DNA of 64,000 nucleotides from Clostridium sp. UBA699 (GCA_002298915.1 DBML01000003.1:1-64000); one strand, 5' to 3'; positions 17,807-26,677 are shown, numbered from the stretch's first letter. Program-made: numbers and translations. The notes: generated from the letters alone by a model not told the origin.

Positions 17807-18664
17807 ATGAGGAAACCTTCTTCAAACCTGAAGCTGCTGCTCTTCATCTCGCTTTCGCTTGCAGTTGTTTTTTTCTCAGCCTGCACTCAGCAGAACAGCG
17901 GACAGAGTCCCGACAAAGATGCCGTGGCAGATGCCCAGACAATAAAGGCGTTCACCGAATTTGCAGCTAAGGACAAAGGGCCGGTGGAAACAAAAAAATA
18001 TCTGGACGCACTCATTGCCGAAGCTGGCACCAAAACTGCAGACAAGCTGGTCAGCGAATATATCGATTACCTTGATGTCGAAATTGCTTCCGGGCTTGCC
18101 GGGTTTGAGGACGATCCTGCAATATACGGGACAGGAATCAAATTCCTGAAGCTTGAAGGTGCCAGGGAACCGATAGTAGACTACCATTTCATCGACAGTT
18201 ATTCAGGTCGCATCTCAGAGGAGATGAACGACTACGCCGCATTCATGTCTCTGGATTCTGACAGCAGGTGGGCTTCTGATGGGGAGCTTTCGATAACGCT
18301 CGAGGAGCTTGGCGACAGGCTAGCGAAGGCTGAAACGTTCCTCACAAAGTACCCTGCAGCGGAAAGGGAGGAGGATGTGCTCACGAAGTACAGGGTGTAC
18401 TTAGGGGCATTTCTGGGGGGAATCGACAACACCCCCCTTGTCGATTACGGCACAGGAAAAATAAAGGGTGAGTTCATAGCTGCTTATGAATACTTCATAA
18501 ATAACTATCCCGGGCTCAAAACCGCAGAGACGGTCAGCAGATTCAAGGACGAGCTGGAAGCGGAAGGCTTTGCAGCTCCTTACGGATACTCGGACTACGA
18601 TAAGCAGTCAGCATTCAGGAAGCATGTTGATGAAACCGTGCAGGCTGCTGTGGACAAATTATAG
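17807..18664 (+). CDS. Putative lipoprotein, unknown function
   Basis: The 285-residue product has a lipoprotein signal: basic N-terminus, hydrophobic core and the lipobox FSAC with Cys 27. The mature part is hydrophilic and probably helical, with no recognised domain; it may be anchored on the outer face of the membrane. The start lies 10 bases after the stop of rtcB and the two are probably cotranscribed. A TetR gene follows after 15 bases. I cannot assign a function. Confidence 0.7.
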   Translation: MRKPSSNLKLLLFISLSLAVVFFSACTQQNSGQSPDKDAVADAQTIKAFTEFAAKDKGPVETKKYLDALIAEAGTKTADKLVSEYIDYLDVEIASGLAGFEDDPAIYGTGIKFLKLEGAREPIVDYHFIDSYSGRISEEMNDYAAFMSLDSDSRWASDGELSITLEELGDRLAKAETFLTKYPAAEREEDVLTKYRVYLGAFLGGIDNTPLVDYGTGKIKGEFIAAYEYFINNYPGLKTAETVSRFKDELEAEGFAAPYGYSDYDKQSAFRKHVDETVQAAVDKL

Positions 18665-18679
18665 ATTGGGGTGCTTTGA

Positions 18680-19357
18680 ATGCGAACAGCAAGAGGCAGA
18701 AAAAACGTAATAAAGATAAACATAATGAACAAGTTCATCGACGCCGCATCGTCCATCATGGATGCTGAAGGCGTGGAGAATGTGACCATAAGGAAGGTGG
18801 CCTCGATTGCCGGTTACAACAGCTCAACGCTGTACAACTACTTCGAGGATCTTGACCACCTCATCCTATTTTCATGCATAAGGTACCTGAAGGACTACAC
18901 GGGGGCCCTGATGGATTATGTCAGGAAAGCCTCCAACAGCCTGGAAAGGTACATGATGATATGGGAGTGCTTCTGCAAATACTCCTTCGACAATCCAAAG
19001 ATATACAACCTGCTCTTCTTTTCTGAGCACAGCAGCTCGCTGAACAACATAATCAGCGAATACTACAACATATTCTCGGAGGAGCTCGAGGACTCTTCGC
19101 TGCAGATAAAGTCCATGCTCACGGGCAACGACATATACTCAAGGACGCTGTACCAGTTCGAAGGCTGCGTGGAGGAAGGTTATTTCAGGGAAAGCGACAT
19201 AAACGAAATCAATGAAATCACTATACTCCTTTACCAGAGCGTTCTGACAAACCTGCTCAAGAAAAACCCGCCGTACACCAAGGAGGAAGCTCTTGAAAAG
19301 ACGATGCACTTCTTCGAAAAGATAGTGGGAGCGTACAGGTTGACGGACAAGAAATAG
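18680..19357 (+). CDS. TetR-family transcriptional regulator
   Basis: The 225-residue protein has an N-terminal TetR helix-turn-helix (about residues 15-62) with the pattern TIRKVASIAGYNSSTLYNYF, followed by a helical ligand-binding domain of unknown specificity. It lies 15 bases after the lipoprotein gene, which may be its target. The start is supported by TTGGGGTG seven bases upstream. A terminator stands downstream, shared with the convergent TetR gene. Confidence 0.83.
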   Translation: MRTARGRKNVIKINIMNKFIDAASSIMDAEGVENVTIRKVASIAGYNSSTLYNYFEDLDHLILFSCIRYLKDYTGALMDYVRKASNSLERYMMIWECFCKYSFDNPKIYNLLFFSEHSSSLNNIISEYYNIFSEELEDSSLQIKSMLTGNDIYSRTLYQFEGCVEEGYFRESDINEINEITILLYQSVLTNLLKKNPPYTKEEALEKTMHFFEKIVGAYRLTDKK

Positions 19358-19452
19358 GCAAAAAACAGAATCAGGCAAAAGCTAACGGGTTTACTTTAGA
19401 GGTGCAAAAGCAGAAATTACATTAAATTTTTGCAGCAAGTTTTACAACAAAG

Positions 19453-19489
19453 ATGGTATGCATTTTATTTATTTTGCATACCATTTTTA
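19453..19489. terminator. Terminator between two convergent TetR genes
   Basis: ATGGTATGC pairs with GCATACCAT around an AT-rich loop, followed on the plus strand by TTTTT. The stretch 19358-19524 holds nothing else that I recognise. Confidence 0.7.
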
Positions 19490-19524
19490 CATGCTTTTTC
19501 GCACTAATAAAATGAGTGTTTCAA

Positions 19525-20085
19525 TTAAGATAATTTTTCCACCACTCCATTCTCCATCAAATCATGTATAAGCTTAATAAGACTTTCTGGAGAAAGAGAT
19601 TTTTCTTGCTTGAACCAAAAACTCATAATTCCAAGCATTCCTGACAATATAAATTCCAAAACATAATCCATTTCAATTTCATGAACGGCTCCATTTGATT
19701 CTACGGTTTGTTTTAGCAATGGCTTTATTGCAATCTTCAACTTGCTTTGAAAAGAAGGGTCTCCATTATCACCGAGTAAAACTATATAATATCTTTCGTG
19801 TTTCCCATATAGTTCTAAAAACATATCAATCGGCATTCCTATTTCCTGTTTTTCCAAAACAAAACGTGGCAGAGTATCAATAGATGGAATTAATGCATTT
19901 TCAATCTGTTCAAGTACATCATAGACATCGGAGAAATATTCATAAAAAGTGCCCCTGTTATAGCCAGCCTTTATAGTAATTTCTTTTACACTTATTTTCT
20001 CAATTCTTTTTTCACAATAAATTTCCCAAAAGGCATCTATTAAATTTTGTCTTGTCTGCGATGTAATCTCCATTTGTTTCCTCAT
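19525..20085 (-). CDS. TetR-family regulator of the divergent glycosyltransferase
   Basis: The 186-residue protein has a TetR helix-turn-helix near residues 15-58 (ISVKEITIKAGYNRGTFYEYF) and a helical C-terminal domain. It is transcribed away from a glycosyltransferase gene, with 118 bases between them that hold two inverted repeats built on the half-site CCAACA/TGTTGG. This is the classic arrangement of a repressor controlling a divergent gene and itself. GGGAGAAG precedes the ATG by six bases. The gene is much more AT-rich than its neighbours, which points to acquisition together with the glycosyltransferase. Confidence 0.85.
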   Translation of the reverse strand: MRKQMEITSQTRQNLIDAFWEIYCEKRIEKISVKEITIKAGYNRGTFYEYFSDVYDVLEQIENALIPSIDTLPRFVLEKQEIGMPIDMFLELYGKHERYYIVLLGDNGDPSFQSKLKIAIKPLLKQTVESNGAVHEIEMDYVLEFILSGMLGIMSFWFKQEKSLSPESLIKLIHDLMENGVVEKLS

Positions 20086-20104
20086 AGTTTACTTCTCCCT
20101 AAAT

Positions 20105-20129
20105 CCAACATATACATAAATATTGTTGG
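20105..20129. promoter_or_regulatory. Candidate TetR operator A
   Basis: CCAACA at 20105 and TGTTGG at 20124 form an inverted repeat in the divergent promoter region. Confidence 0.5.
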
Positions 20130-20158
20130 TTGATGGTTATTGTAATAAGATTCATAAT
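20130..20158 (+). promoter_or_regulatory. Promoter of the glycosyltransferase gene
   Basis: TTGATG, 17 bases, then CATAAT. It is flanked by operator A on the left and operator B on the right, so repressor binding would cover it. Confidence 0.5.
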
Positions 20159-20167
20159 ATTATTATA

Positions 20168-20180
20168 CAACACGTTGTTG
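20168..20180. promoter_or_regulatory. Candidate TetR operator B
   Basis: CAACA and TGTTG face each other around CGT just downstream of the predicted transcription start. The right arm extends to TGTTGGAT and matches the arm of operator A. Confidence 0.5.
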
Positions 20181-20203
20181 GATGATATAAGAGAGGGTTA
20201 AAT

Positions 20204-21442
20204 ATGATTACAATTTTATGTTCAGGTTCTCGTGGTGATTTTCAGCCATATATCGCACTTGCGATTGAGCTTAAAAAGTTAGGAAAAGATGTGCAAATTG
20301 TTGGAATGAGGAGTTTTGAAAGTTTTGTAAGGAGTTACGGAATAGATTATTACCCAATACAAGCTGACTTTGAATCTCTTAATGTTGATAAACAAATGAT
20401 TAAGGAAGCTCAATCAGCGGACAACCCTATTAAAATGCTGCGGACTTTTAACAAAATGAAAAAGTATGGTGCTTTTGTAACTGATGAATATTATTCTGCT
20501 TGTGAGGGCAGCGAATTAATAGTATATCACCCTGGTTGTACAATAGGTTATTTTGCTTCAGAAAAATTTGGTATTCCATCAGTATTAGCATCGCCTTTTC
20601 CAATGCATAAAACAAAGGAAATAACATCAGTCATTATGTATGGAAGGGTGAAAGCTAACCCTATTGTGAATGCAATGAGCTATTCTATGCTTCAAGGTAT
20701 GCTATGGCTTGCATCAAAGGATTCAGTAAAAGGCTTTTGGAAGAAGAAGTTCGGAAAACTTCCAGACAATTTTGGATGTCCCTTTGAACGCACAAAAGAT
20801 GAAAAGCATCCTGCTGTTATTTCATGCAGTAACTTTGTATTTCAAAGACCAAAGGACTGGAACGAGCATATCCATCAAAGTGGTTATTGGTTTGTTAAAG
20901 AGACATCAGAGTACATTTGCTCTATAGAATTAAGTAACTTTTTAAATTCAGGCGATAAGCCTATCTATATAGGTTTCGGAAGTGTCTTCAATGAAGATGA
21001 AAAAGATAGATTATACAAAATAGTTTTAGATGCTCTTGATAAAAGCGGCAAACGAGGTATCATCTGTGGGATGGGAGAAATTCAAAACCTGCCAGAAAAT
21101 ATATTTATAATCGACACCATCCCTCATTCATGGCTTTTTGATAAAGTTTCGGCAGTTTGTCATCATGGTGGAGCAGGAACCACTGCTGCGGGATTCAAAG
21201 CGGGTGTTCCAAGTATAATAATTCCATTTTCAAATGACCAGTTCGCTTGGGCAAATAGGGCCTACGATTTAGGAGTTGGTTCAAAACCTATTTCTCGAAA
21301 GAATCTTACCCCGAACAATCTCGCAACTGCAATAAATTATGCACTTCAAGACGAAATTGTGTCAAATGCGAAAACTCTCGCTGACAATATTGCATCAGAA
21401 AATGGAGCGAGAGACTGTGCAAAGGTTATTGCTAATTTATAA
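20204..21442 (+). CDS. GT1-family UDP-glycosyltransferase (sterol/macrolide glucosyltransferase-like)
   Basis: The 412-residue protein has a GT-B fold. The N-terminal GSRGDFQPYIALA pattern is typical of sterol-type glycosyltransferases, and the C-terminal nucleotide-sugar motif includes HHGGAGTTAAGFKAGVP and a DQFAWANR stretch near residue 345. Relatives glycosylate lipids, sterols, flavonoids or antibiotics with UDP-glucose. Repression by an adjacent TetR protein makes inactivation of a foreign small molecule plausible; this is inference. The gene is AT-rich and was probably acquired with its regulator. A GAGAGGG ribosome site precedes the ATG. Confidence 0.82.
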   Translation: MITILCSGSRGDFQPYIALAIELKKLGKDVQIVGMRSFESFVRSYGIDYYPIQADFESLNVDKQMIKEAQSADNPIKMLRTFNKMKKYGAFVTDEYYSACEGSELIVYHPGCTIGYFASEKFGIPSVLASPFPMHKTKEITSVIMYGRVKANPIVNAMSYSMLQGMLWLASKDSVKGFWKKKFGKLPDNFGCPFERTKDEKHPAVISCSNFVFQRPKDWNEHIHQSGYWFVKETSEYICSIELSNFLNSGDKPIYIGFGSVFNEDEKDRLYKIVLDALDKSGKRGIICGMGEIQNLPENIFIIDTIPHSWLFDKVSAVCHHGGAGTTAAGFKAGVPSIIIPFSNDQFAWANRAYDLGVGSKPISRKNLTPNNLATAINYALQDEIVSNAKTLADNIASENGARDCAKVIANL

Positions 21443-21457
21443 AATATTGGGTATTCC

Positions 21458-21486
21458 TTGAAAAACGGAGTCCCTTTTCTTATTAT
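21458..21486 (+). promoter_or_regulatory. Promoter upstream of the PucR-type regulator gene
   Basis: TTGAAA, 17 bases, then TATTAT. No clear terminator separates it from the preceding glycosyltransferase gene. Confidence 0.4.
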
Positions 21487-21564
21487 GCATAAAATGTATA
21501 CAATATTGCGGATAAAATGTTATTATTAAAAAAGATGCATTTTTTATCGTGAAGGGGGAGCAGA

Positions 21565-22710
21565 ATGAATTTAACTATAGGAGAAGCGCTGGAACTGGAA
21601 ATTTTACATGGGTTCAAACTGCTCGCGGGGAAGAAAGGACTGTCGAACCAGATACTGAACGTGGCCGTCTGGGATTACGAGACGGGCGACCTCATAGAAG
21701 AGAACTTCAGAAGGGGGGACTTTGTTCTGAGCACCCTGGTTGCGATTAAGGACAAGATCGAGGAGCTCGAGGACAATTTCCAAAGGCTCATAGACGTGGG
21801 CATAAGCGCACTGGCCATAAGGCCCGTCTACATAGAGGAAATACCCGAGCATATAATAAAGCTTGCGGAGAAGAAGAACGTTCCGCTCATGATTTTCGGC
21901 TCCACGGCCACGGAGGACGTGATCGTGGGGATAAATAAGGCCATCGTCGAGAAGCAGGGCTACAAGAAGCTGACGATGAAGATAGACGACATCCTTTTCC
22001 TGAACCTCAACGAAGAGGGCGTCAGGGGTATAGCACGCAAGATAAACCCGCACTTCATGGAAAACAACCTGGTGGCCTTCTGCAGAAAAAAGAGCAGCAA
22101 ATCAAGGTGGATGATAAACGTCCCCAAGGAAGAGATCGAGGAGATCGGCTGCAAGGTCATACCCTTCAAGAACGGGCACCTCGTGATAAACACCTTCGAG
22201 AGATCGGACCAGAAGGAGATCGAGAAGACAATATTCCGAAGGCTTGAATGGCTCGGCTTCACCCAGAAGGATTACGTAATAGGGGTCAGCAGCCTCTATT
22301 CGAGCCTGGGGCAGTTAAGCTACCCCATAAACGAGAGCCTTTACGCATTCAGGTACGCAAAGCTTTACAAGAAGGACATCTCCTTCTTCAACGATATAGG
22401 CGTCAACAAGGTGATCCTTCCGATACTCGACAACCCCTGGGTTATGAAGTACTACAACCAGATGGTCGAGCCTTTGATAAAGTACGACAGGGACAACGAA
22501 ACTGAGCTGCTAAAGACCGCGATCGCCTATATCGAGAACAACGGGGACATAAGGGCTACCGCGGAGGAGCTCTTCCAGCACGGAAATACAATAAGATACA
22601 GAATTGACAGAATAAACAAGATCATGAGAGAAAGTTCCAACTGCCTTCACTTCTACGAGGAACTGGCCGTAATGGTTAGGATATACAGGATGATGAACAG
22701 CGTGTTGTAA
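21565..22710 (+). CDS. PucR-family transcriptional regulator
   Basis: The 381-residue protein has an N-terminal PucR domain (about residues 1-125), a central region similar to the CdaR/GGDEF-like part (about 150-270) and a C-terminal PucR helix-turn-helix with DIRATAEELFQHGNTIRYRIDRI near 335-357. The family contains activators of purine and amino-acid catabolism. It lies directly upstream of the ornithine decarboxylase and PotE genes in the same direction, so it is the likely regulator of that pair. GGGGGAGC precedes the ATG. Return to higher GC marks the right end of the AT-rich cassette. Confidence 0.85.
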   Translation: MNLTIGEALELEILHGFKLLAGKKGLSNQILNVAVWDYETGDLIEENFRRGDFVLSTLVAIKDKIEELEDNFQRLIDVGISALAIRPVYIEEIPEHIIKLAEKKNVPLMIFGSTATEDVIVGINKAIVEKQGYKKLTMKIDDILFLNLNEEGVRGIARKINPHFMENNLVAFCRKKSSKSRWMINVPKEEIEEIGCKVIPFKNGHLVINTFERSDQKEIEKTIFRRLEWLGFTQKDYVIGVSSLYSSLGQLSYPINESLYAFRYAKLYKKDISFFNDIGVNKVILPILDNPWVMKYYNQMVEPLIKYDRDNETELLKTAIAYIENNGDIRATAEELFQHGNTIRYRIDRINKIMRESSNCLHFYEELAVMVRIYRMMNSVL

Positions 22711-22761
22711 TTTTTACAAAGGCCACCCTTTGCTTATTAGAAAATTCACAAAACCAGAACG

Positions 22762-22819
22762 CCCCCTGATGTTGTAAGATTAGTTCATGAGAACAAATCA
22801 ACAAACAACGTACAGGGGG
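22762..22819 (+). promoter_or_regulatory. Long-range helix covering the ribosome site of the decarboxylase gene
   Basis: Positions 22762-22775 are complementary to 22805-22819 with one bulge and one wobble. The right arm contains the AGGGGG ribosome site of the ornithine decarboxylase gene (ATG at 22830). Folding would hide the ribosome site, so translation could be controlled by a ligand, a protein or leader translation. The enclosed loop is about 29 bases. No known riboswitch consensus is recognised. Confidence 0.4.
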
Positions 22820-22829
22820 TTTTACATTA

Positions 22830-24983
22830 ATGAAAAGGTTAAAGATAGCTTACGCTGAAGCAGCAGGACCTTATTTCTCGACAAAGAGGGAAACGGTTAC
22901 AGTTGACTGCACGGATTTCACAGACGTAGGCGCAGTAGTAGTAACAGAAAAGGACGCTTCAAGCGTCGAAGCGGTCCAGGCAACAAAATTCGGACTTCCG
23001 GTTTTCGTGGTTCTTACAGAAAGCACAAAGCTTCCGGGAGAGTTAATAGGAAAGGTGAATCACGTTATCGACGGGAAGTCGGAAGCGGCCGAATACTACA
23101 GCAGGCAGATCGAGGACGCTGCTGCAAAATATGAAGACAGCGTGCTGCCGCCGTTCATGAGAGCTCTGTCAGAATATGTTTACTCGGGAAAATCACAGTT
23201 CGACTGCCCGGGACACCAGGGCGGACAGTTCTTCAGGAAGCACCCTGCAGGGAGGTTCCTGTACGACTTCTACGGTGAGAACGTGTTCCGTTCGGACCTC
23301 TGCAACGCAGACGTGAAGCTCGGGGACCTGCTTATACACGAAGGGCCTGCAGTTGACGCCGAGCAGTTCGCGGCAAAGGTATACAACGCAGACAAGACCT
23401 ACTTCGTGCTCAACGGAACCTCTGCGTCGAACAAGGTAGTGATGAACGCGCTTCTTTCGCCGGGAGACCTGGTGCTCTACGACAGGAACAACCACAAATC
23501 GATAAACCACGGGGCATGCGTGCAGGCCGGAGCGACACCTATATACCTTGAAACCGCACGAAACCCGTTCGGCTTCATAGGCGGTATCGACAGCGAATGC
23601 TTCGACGAAAAATACCTCAGGGAGCTTGTGGCAGAACGCGCTCCTGAAAAAGCCAACGAAAAGAGGCCTTTCAGGGTTGCTGTAATACAGCTGGGAACCT
23701 ACGACGGTACCATATACAACGCCAGACAGGTTGTAGACAGGATAGGACACCTCTGCGACTACATCCTCTTCGACTCGGCATGGGTAGGTTACGAGCAGTT
23801 CATACCAATGATGAAGGACTGCAGCCCGCTGCTCCTTGAGCTAGGACCTGAGGATCCAGGCATATTCGTAACACAGTCTGTGCACAAGCAGCAGGCAGGC
23901 TTCTCGCAGACATCCCAGATCCACAAGAAGGACAGCCACATAAAGGGTCAGGACAGATACTGCAACCACAAGCGCGTAAACAACGCGTTCATGATGCACG
24001 CATCGACAAGCCCGTTCTACCCTATGTTCGCCTCGCTCGACGTGAACGCGAAGATGATGGAAGGAGAAGCGGGGAGGAAGCTCTGGCTTGACACGGTTAA
24101 GGTCGCTATCGAAGCAAGGAAATCCATGTTCAAAAACTGCAGGCTTATAAAGCCTTTCGTTCCTGCAACAGTGAACGGAAAGCCTTGGGCAGAAGGGGAC
24201 ACAGAGGTCATGGCCCACGACCTGGACTACTTCAGATTCGTTCCTGGCGCAAGGTGGCATGCTTTCGAAGGCTACGGCGAAAACCAGTACTTCGTCGACC
24301 CTTGCAAATTCCAGCTCACAACACCGGGGATAAACACCGAAACAGGCGAATACGAGGAGTTCGGCATACCTGCAAACATACTTGCAAACTACCTGAGGGA
24401 GAACGGTATAATACCAGAAAAATGCGACCTCAACGCCATACTGTTCCTCATGACACCTGCGGAATCGGCAACGAAGATGGAAAACCTGGTAGCCCAGATA
24501 GCAAGGTTCGAGGCCCTTATAGAAGCTGACGTGCCTATGCAGGAAGTGCTTCCGACAATATACTACAGCAACATCTGCAAGTACAAGGGCTACAGTATCA
24601 GGCAGCTCTGCCAGGAGATGCACGATTTCTACAGGGAGAGGGACGTCAAGGACCTTCAGAAAAAGCTGTTCAGGAAGGAATTCCTGCCTGAATACGTAAT
24701 GACTCCTCAGGAAGCAAACATAAGGTTTGTAAGAGGCGAAGGCGAGCTCGTGCCGCTTGACGAGATAGAAGGACGCACGGCACTCGAAGGAGCGCTTCCA
24801 TACCCTCCAGGAGTTGTATGCGTAACGCAGGGAGAAAATTGGTCCGAAACAGCTGTAAAGTACTTTCAGGCTCTTGAGGAAGGCATCAACACGCTGCCGG
24901 GATTCGCGCCAGAAATACAGGGCGTTTACCTTGAAACTGTAGAGGGAAAGAAGAAAGCATTCGGATACGTACTGAAGAAATAA
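22830..24983 (+). CDS. speF: Ornithine decarboxylase (PLP-dependent, fold type I)
   Basis: The 717-residue protein matches the length of inducible Orn/Lys/Arg decarboxylases. It has an N-terminal wing domain, a PLP domain with the Schiff-base Lys 353 in the motif SVHKQQAGFSQTSQIH, and a C-terminal domain. The sequence around the active site is that of SpeC/SpeF ornithine decarboxylases. It converts ornithine to putrescine and CO2 and consumes a proton. The potE gene follows after 14 bases, giving the known speF-potE pairing for acid resistance and membrane-potential generation. The upstream PucR gene and a ribosome-site-blocking helix are probable controls. Confidence 0.92.
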   Translation: MKRLKIAYAEAAGPYFSTKRETVTVDCTDFTDVGAVVVTEKDASSVEAVQATKFGLPVFVVLTESTKLPGELIGKVNHVIDGKSEAAEYYSRQIEDAAAKYEDSVLPPFMRALSEYVYSGKSQFDCPGHQGGQFFRKHPAGRFLYDFYGENVFRSDLCNADVKLGDLLIHEGPAVDAEQFAAKVYNADKTYFVLNGTSASNKVVMNALLSPGDLVLYDRNNHKSINHGACVQAGATPIYLETARNPFGFIGGIDSECFDEKYLRELVAERAPEKANEKRPFRVAVIQLGTYDGTIYNARQVVDRIGHLCDYILFDSAWVGYEQFIPMMKDCSPLLLELGPEDPGIFVTQSVHKQQAGFSQTSQIHKKDSHIKGQDRYCNHKRVNNAFMMHASTSPFYPMFASLDVNAKMMEGEAGRKLWLDTVKVAIEARKSMFKNCRLIKPFVPATVNGKPWAEGDTEVMAHDLDYFRFVPGARWHAFEGYGENQYFVDPCKFQLTTPGINTETGEYEEFGIPANILANYLRENGIIPEKCDLNAILFLMTPAESATKMENLVAQIARFEALIEADVPMQEVLPTIYYSNICKYKGYSIRQLCQEMHDFYRERDVKDLQKKLFRKEFLPEYVMTPQEANIRFVRGEGELVPLDEIEGRTALEGALPYPPGVVCVTQGENWSETAVKYFQALEEGINTLPGFAPEIQGVYLETVEGKKKAFGYVLKK

Positions 24984-24997
24984 TTGGGGGTAATATT

Positions 24998-26371
24998 ATG
25001 AGCGATAAGGCAAACAGCAAAAAGATGGGCGTTGTTCAACTGACTGTAATTACTGCTATCAACATGATGGGTTCAGGTATCATTATGCTTCCTACAAAGC
25101 TTGCCCAGGTGGGAACGATATCCATACTTTCATGGCTTGTGACAGCGGTAGGATCCATGGCACTTGCGTACGCTTTCGCGCAGAACGGCATGTTCAGCAG
25201 GAAGGGCGGCGGAATGGGTGGCTACGCAGAGTATTCATTCGGAAAGTCGGGAAGCTTCATGGCCAACTACACCTACGGCGTTTCGCTCCTCATAGCAAAC
25301 GTAGCAATAGCTATATCCACCGTAGGGTACGGCTCGGTCCTCTTCGGGGTTGAGCTTTCGCCTGTGATGGTTGCGGTTGCGACGATCGGAGTGCTATGGC
25401 TTGCAACGGTCCTCAACTTCAAAGGCCCAAAGGTGACAGGCCGAATAGGCTCGTTCACCATCTGGGGGGTAATAGCTCCTGTTATAGTAATTTCAACCGC
25501 CGGCTGGTTCTTCTTCCATCCTGGCATGTACGTATCCTCCTGGAACCCGCACAACATGCCTTTCTTCAGCGCAGTCAGCGCGTCCATATCGATGACGCTG
25601 TGGGCTTTCCTAGGGCTTGAATCGGCCTGCGCAAACATGGACGCTGTTGAAAACCCTAAGAAGAACGTTCCGATAGCTGTCCTCGGAGGCACGATCGGAG
25701 CAGCAGTTGTATACATAATCTCGACCAACGTAATGGCCGGAATCGTGCCAAACGCAGACCTTGCGGCAAGCACAGCTCCTTTCGGGCTCGCCTTCGCCAC
25801 AATGTTCGGTTCAACCGCGGGCAAGATAGTCACAGGGCTCATGGTCATGTCCTGCTTCGGATCCCTTTTCGCATGGCAGTTCACGATAGCAGAGGTCTTC
25901 AAGGGCTCAGCCGTCGAGGGATACTTCCCTAAGGTCTTCTCAAGGATCACGAAGGATGAAGCTCCAATATACGGCATGGTGATAATAACAGTATGCCAGA
26001 CGCTGCTATCTCTCATGACGATCAGCCCTAACCTGAACACCCAGTTCACGATACTCGTAAACCTGGCGGTCGTGACCAACATCATACCGTACATCCTGTC
26101 CATGGGCGCGGTGGATGTAATAATGAAAACAGAAAAGGTGGATTCAAAGAAGACGAAAATCGCTATGCTCACAGGTTTGGTAGGCTCGGTCTACAGCCTG
26201 TACGCGCTGTACGCTTCCGGCTTCGAGGCCATGACGTACGGAGCGATCGTCACATTCGCCGGCTGGGTCATATACGGCTTCGTATCGCACAAGTTTGACC
26301 TGGAGAAGAGGGCGAAAGAGGCCCACAAATACATCGCTGACATGGAGGCGGCAGAAGCTCAGCAGGCTTAG
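24998..26371 (+). CDS. potE: Putrescine:ornithine antiporter
   Basis: The 457-residue APC-superfamily protein has about twelve membrane segments and starts with the PotE-type stretch TVITAINMMGSGIIMLPTKLAQVG. Together with the decarboxylase it would exchange external ornithine for internal putrescine, giving net proton consumption in the cytoplasm. A GGGGG ribosome site lies 7-8 bases before the ATG. It is the last gene of the pair and is followed by a strong terminator. Confidence 0.9.
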   Translation: MSDKANSKKMGVVQLTVITAINMMGSGIIMLPTKLAQVGTISILSWLVTAVGSMALAYAFAQNGMFSRKGGGMGGYAEYSFGKSGSFMANYTYGVSLLIANVAIAISTVGYGSVLFGVELSPVMVAVATIGVLWLATVLNFKGPKVTGRIGSFTIWGVIAPVIVISTAGWFFFHPGMYVSSWNPHNMPFFSAVSASISMTLWAFLGLESACANMDAVENPKKNVPIAVLGGTIGAAVVYIISTNVMAGIVPNADLAASTAPFGLAFATMFGSTAGKIVTGLMVMSCFGSLFAWQFTIAEVFKGSAVEGYFPKVFSRITKDEAPIYGMVIITVCQTLLSLMTISPNLNTQFTILVNLAVVTNIIPYILSMGAVDVIMKTEKVDSKKTKIAMLTGLVGSVYSLYALYASGFEAMTYGAIVTFAGWVIYGFVSHKFDLEKRAKEAHKYIADMEAAEAQQA

Positions 26372-26426
26372 ACTGAGAAACTAATAACAAAATAAATCAC
26401 AAGCACCAAAATATAATCCATTCCCA

Positions 26427-26473
26427 AAACAAGATGATTTCTGCAGTTTGCAGGGGTCATCTTGTTTTTTTGT
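26427..26473 (+). terminator. Terminator after potE
   Basis: An ACAAGATGA/TCATCTTGT stem is followed by seven T residues. Confidence 0.85.
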
Positions 26474-26640
26474 GAAACCTTGGAACCGCTGGTATTGCTG
26501 GGATTGGCGTGGTTGCCTTGCCGACATAACCATGCCGGGACCCCATGAGGATTCAATATTATAGCACAGTGTAAACGTTTTATGTACATGAAAATACTTT
26601 CATAGGAAAAAACGATGATAAACGCTTGTTAGCTCTATTG
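26474..26640. other. Intergenic stretch with a GC-rich foldable segment, no gene seen
   Basis: Between the potE terminator and the promoter of the acyl-CoA dehydrogenase operon lies a stretch with no credible open frame. Positions 26480-26550 are GC-rich and include a nine-pair stem (26506-26514 with 26528-26536). It could be a structured RNA or an upstream control region. At 26570-26583 TGTAAACGTTTTAT resembles a catabolite-responsive element (cre) in 12 of 14 positions. Confidence 0.3.
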
Positions 26641-26647
26641 GCAACAA

Positions 26648-26677
26648 TTGGATTTAAAAGAAGGACGGTCGTATAAT
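26648..26677 (+). promoter_or_regulatory. Promoter of the acyl-CoA dehydrogenase operon
   Basis: TTGGAT, 18 bases, then a perfect TATAAT; the first gene starts 45 bases downstream after AAGGAGG. Confidence 0.55.

Noticed and set aside
19358..21560. Insertion sequence or integron around the AT-rich cassette
   Set aside because: No transposase, terminal inverted repeat or attachment site is visible at either edge; only base composition suggests transfer.
22788..22859. Leader peptide of 23 codons overlapping the decarboxylase start
   Set aside because: There is no ribosome site before its ATG and no run of ornithine-related codons; it is a chance frame.
23193..23750. Long frames opposite the decarboxylase, dehydrogenase and PEP synthase genes
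   Set aside because: They mirror the codon structure of strongly supported genes on the other strand and show no domain or ribosome site.
26368..26589. 73-codon minus-strand frame after potE
   Set aside because: It covers the potE terminator and a GC-rich intergenic fold, lacks a ribosome site and resembles no protein.
26614..26630. Second catabolite-responsive element near 26620
   Set aside because: The spacing between the TG and the central CG does not fit the consensus.
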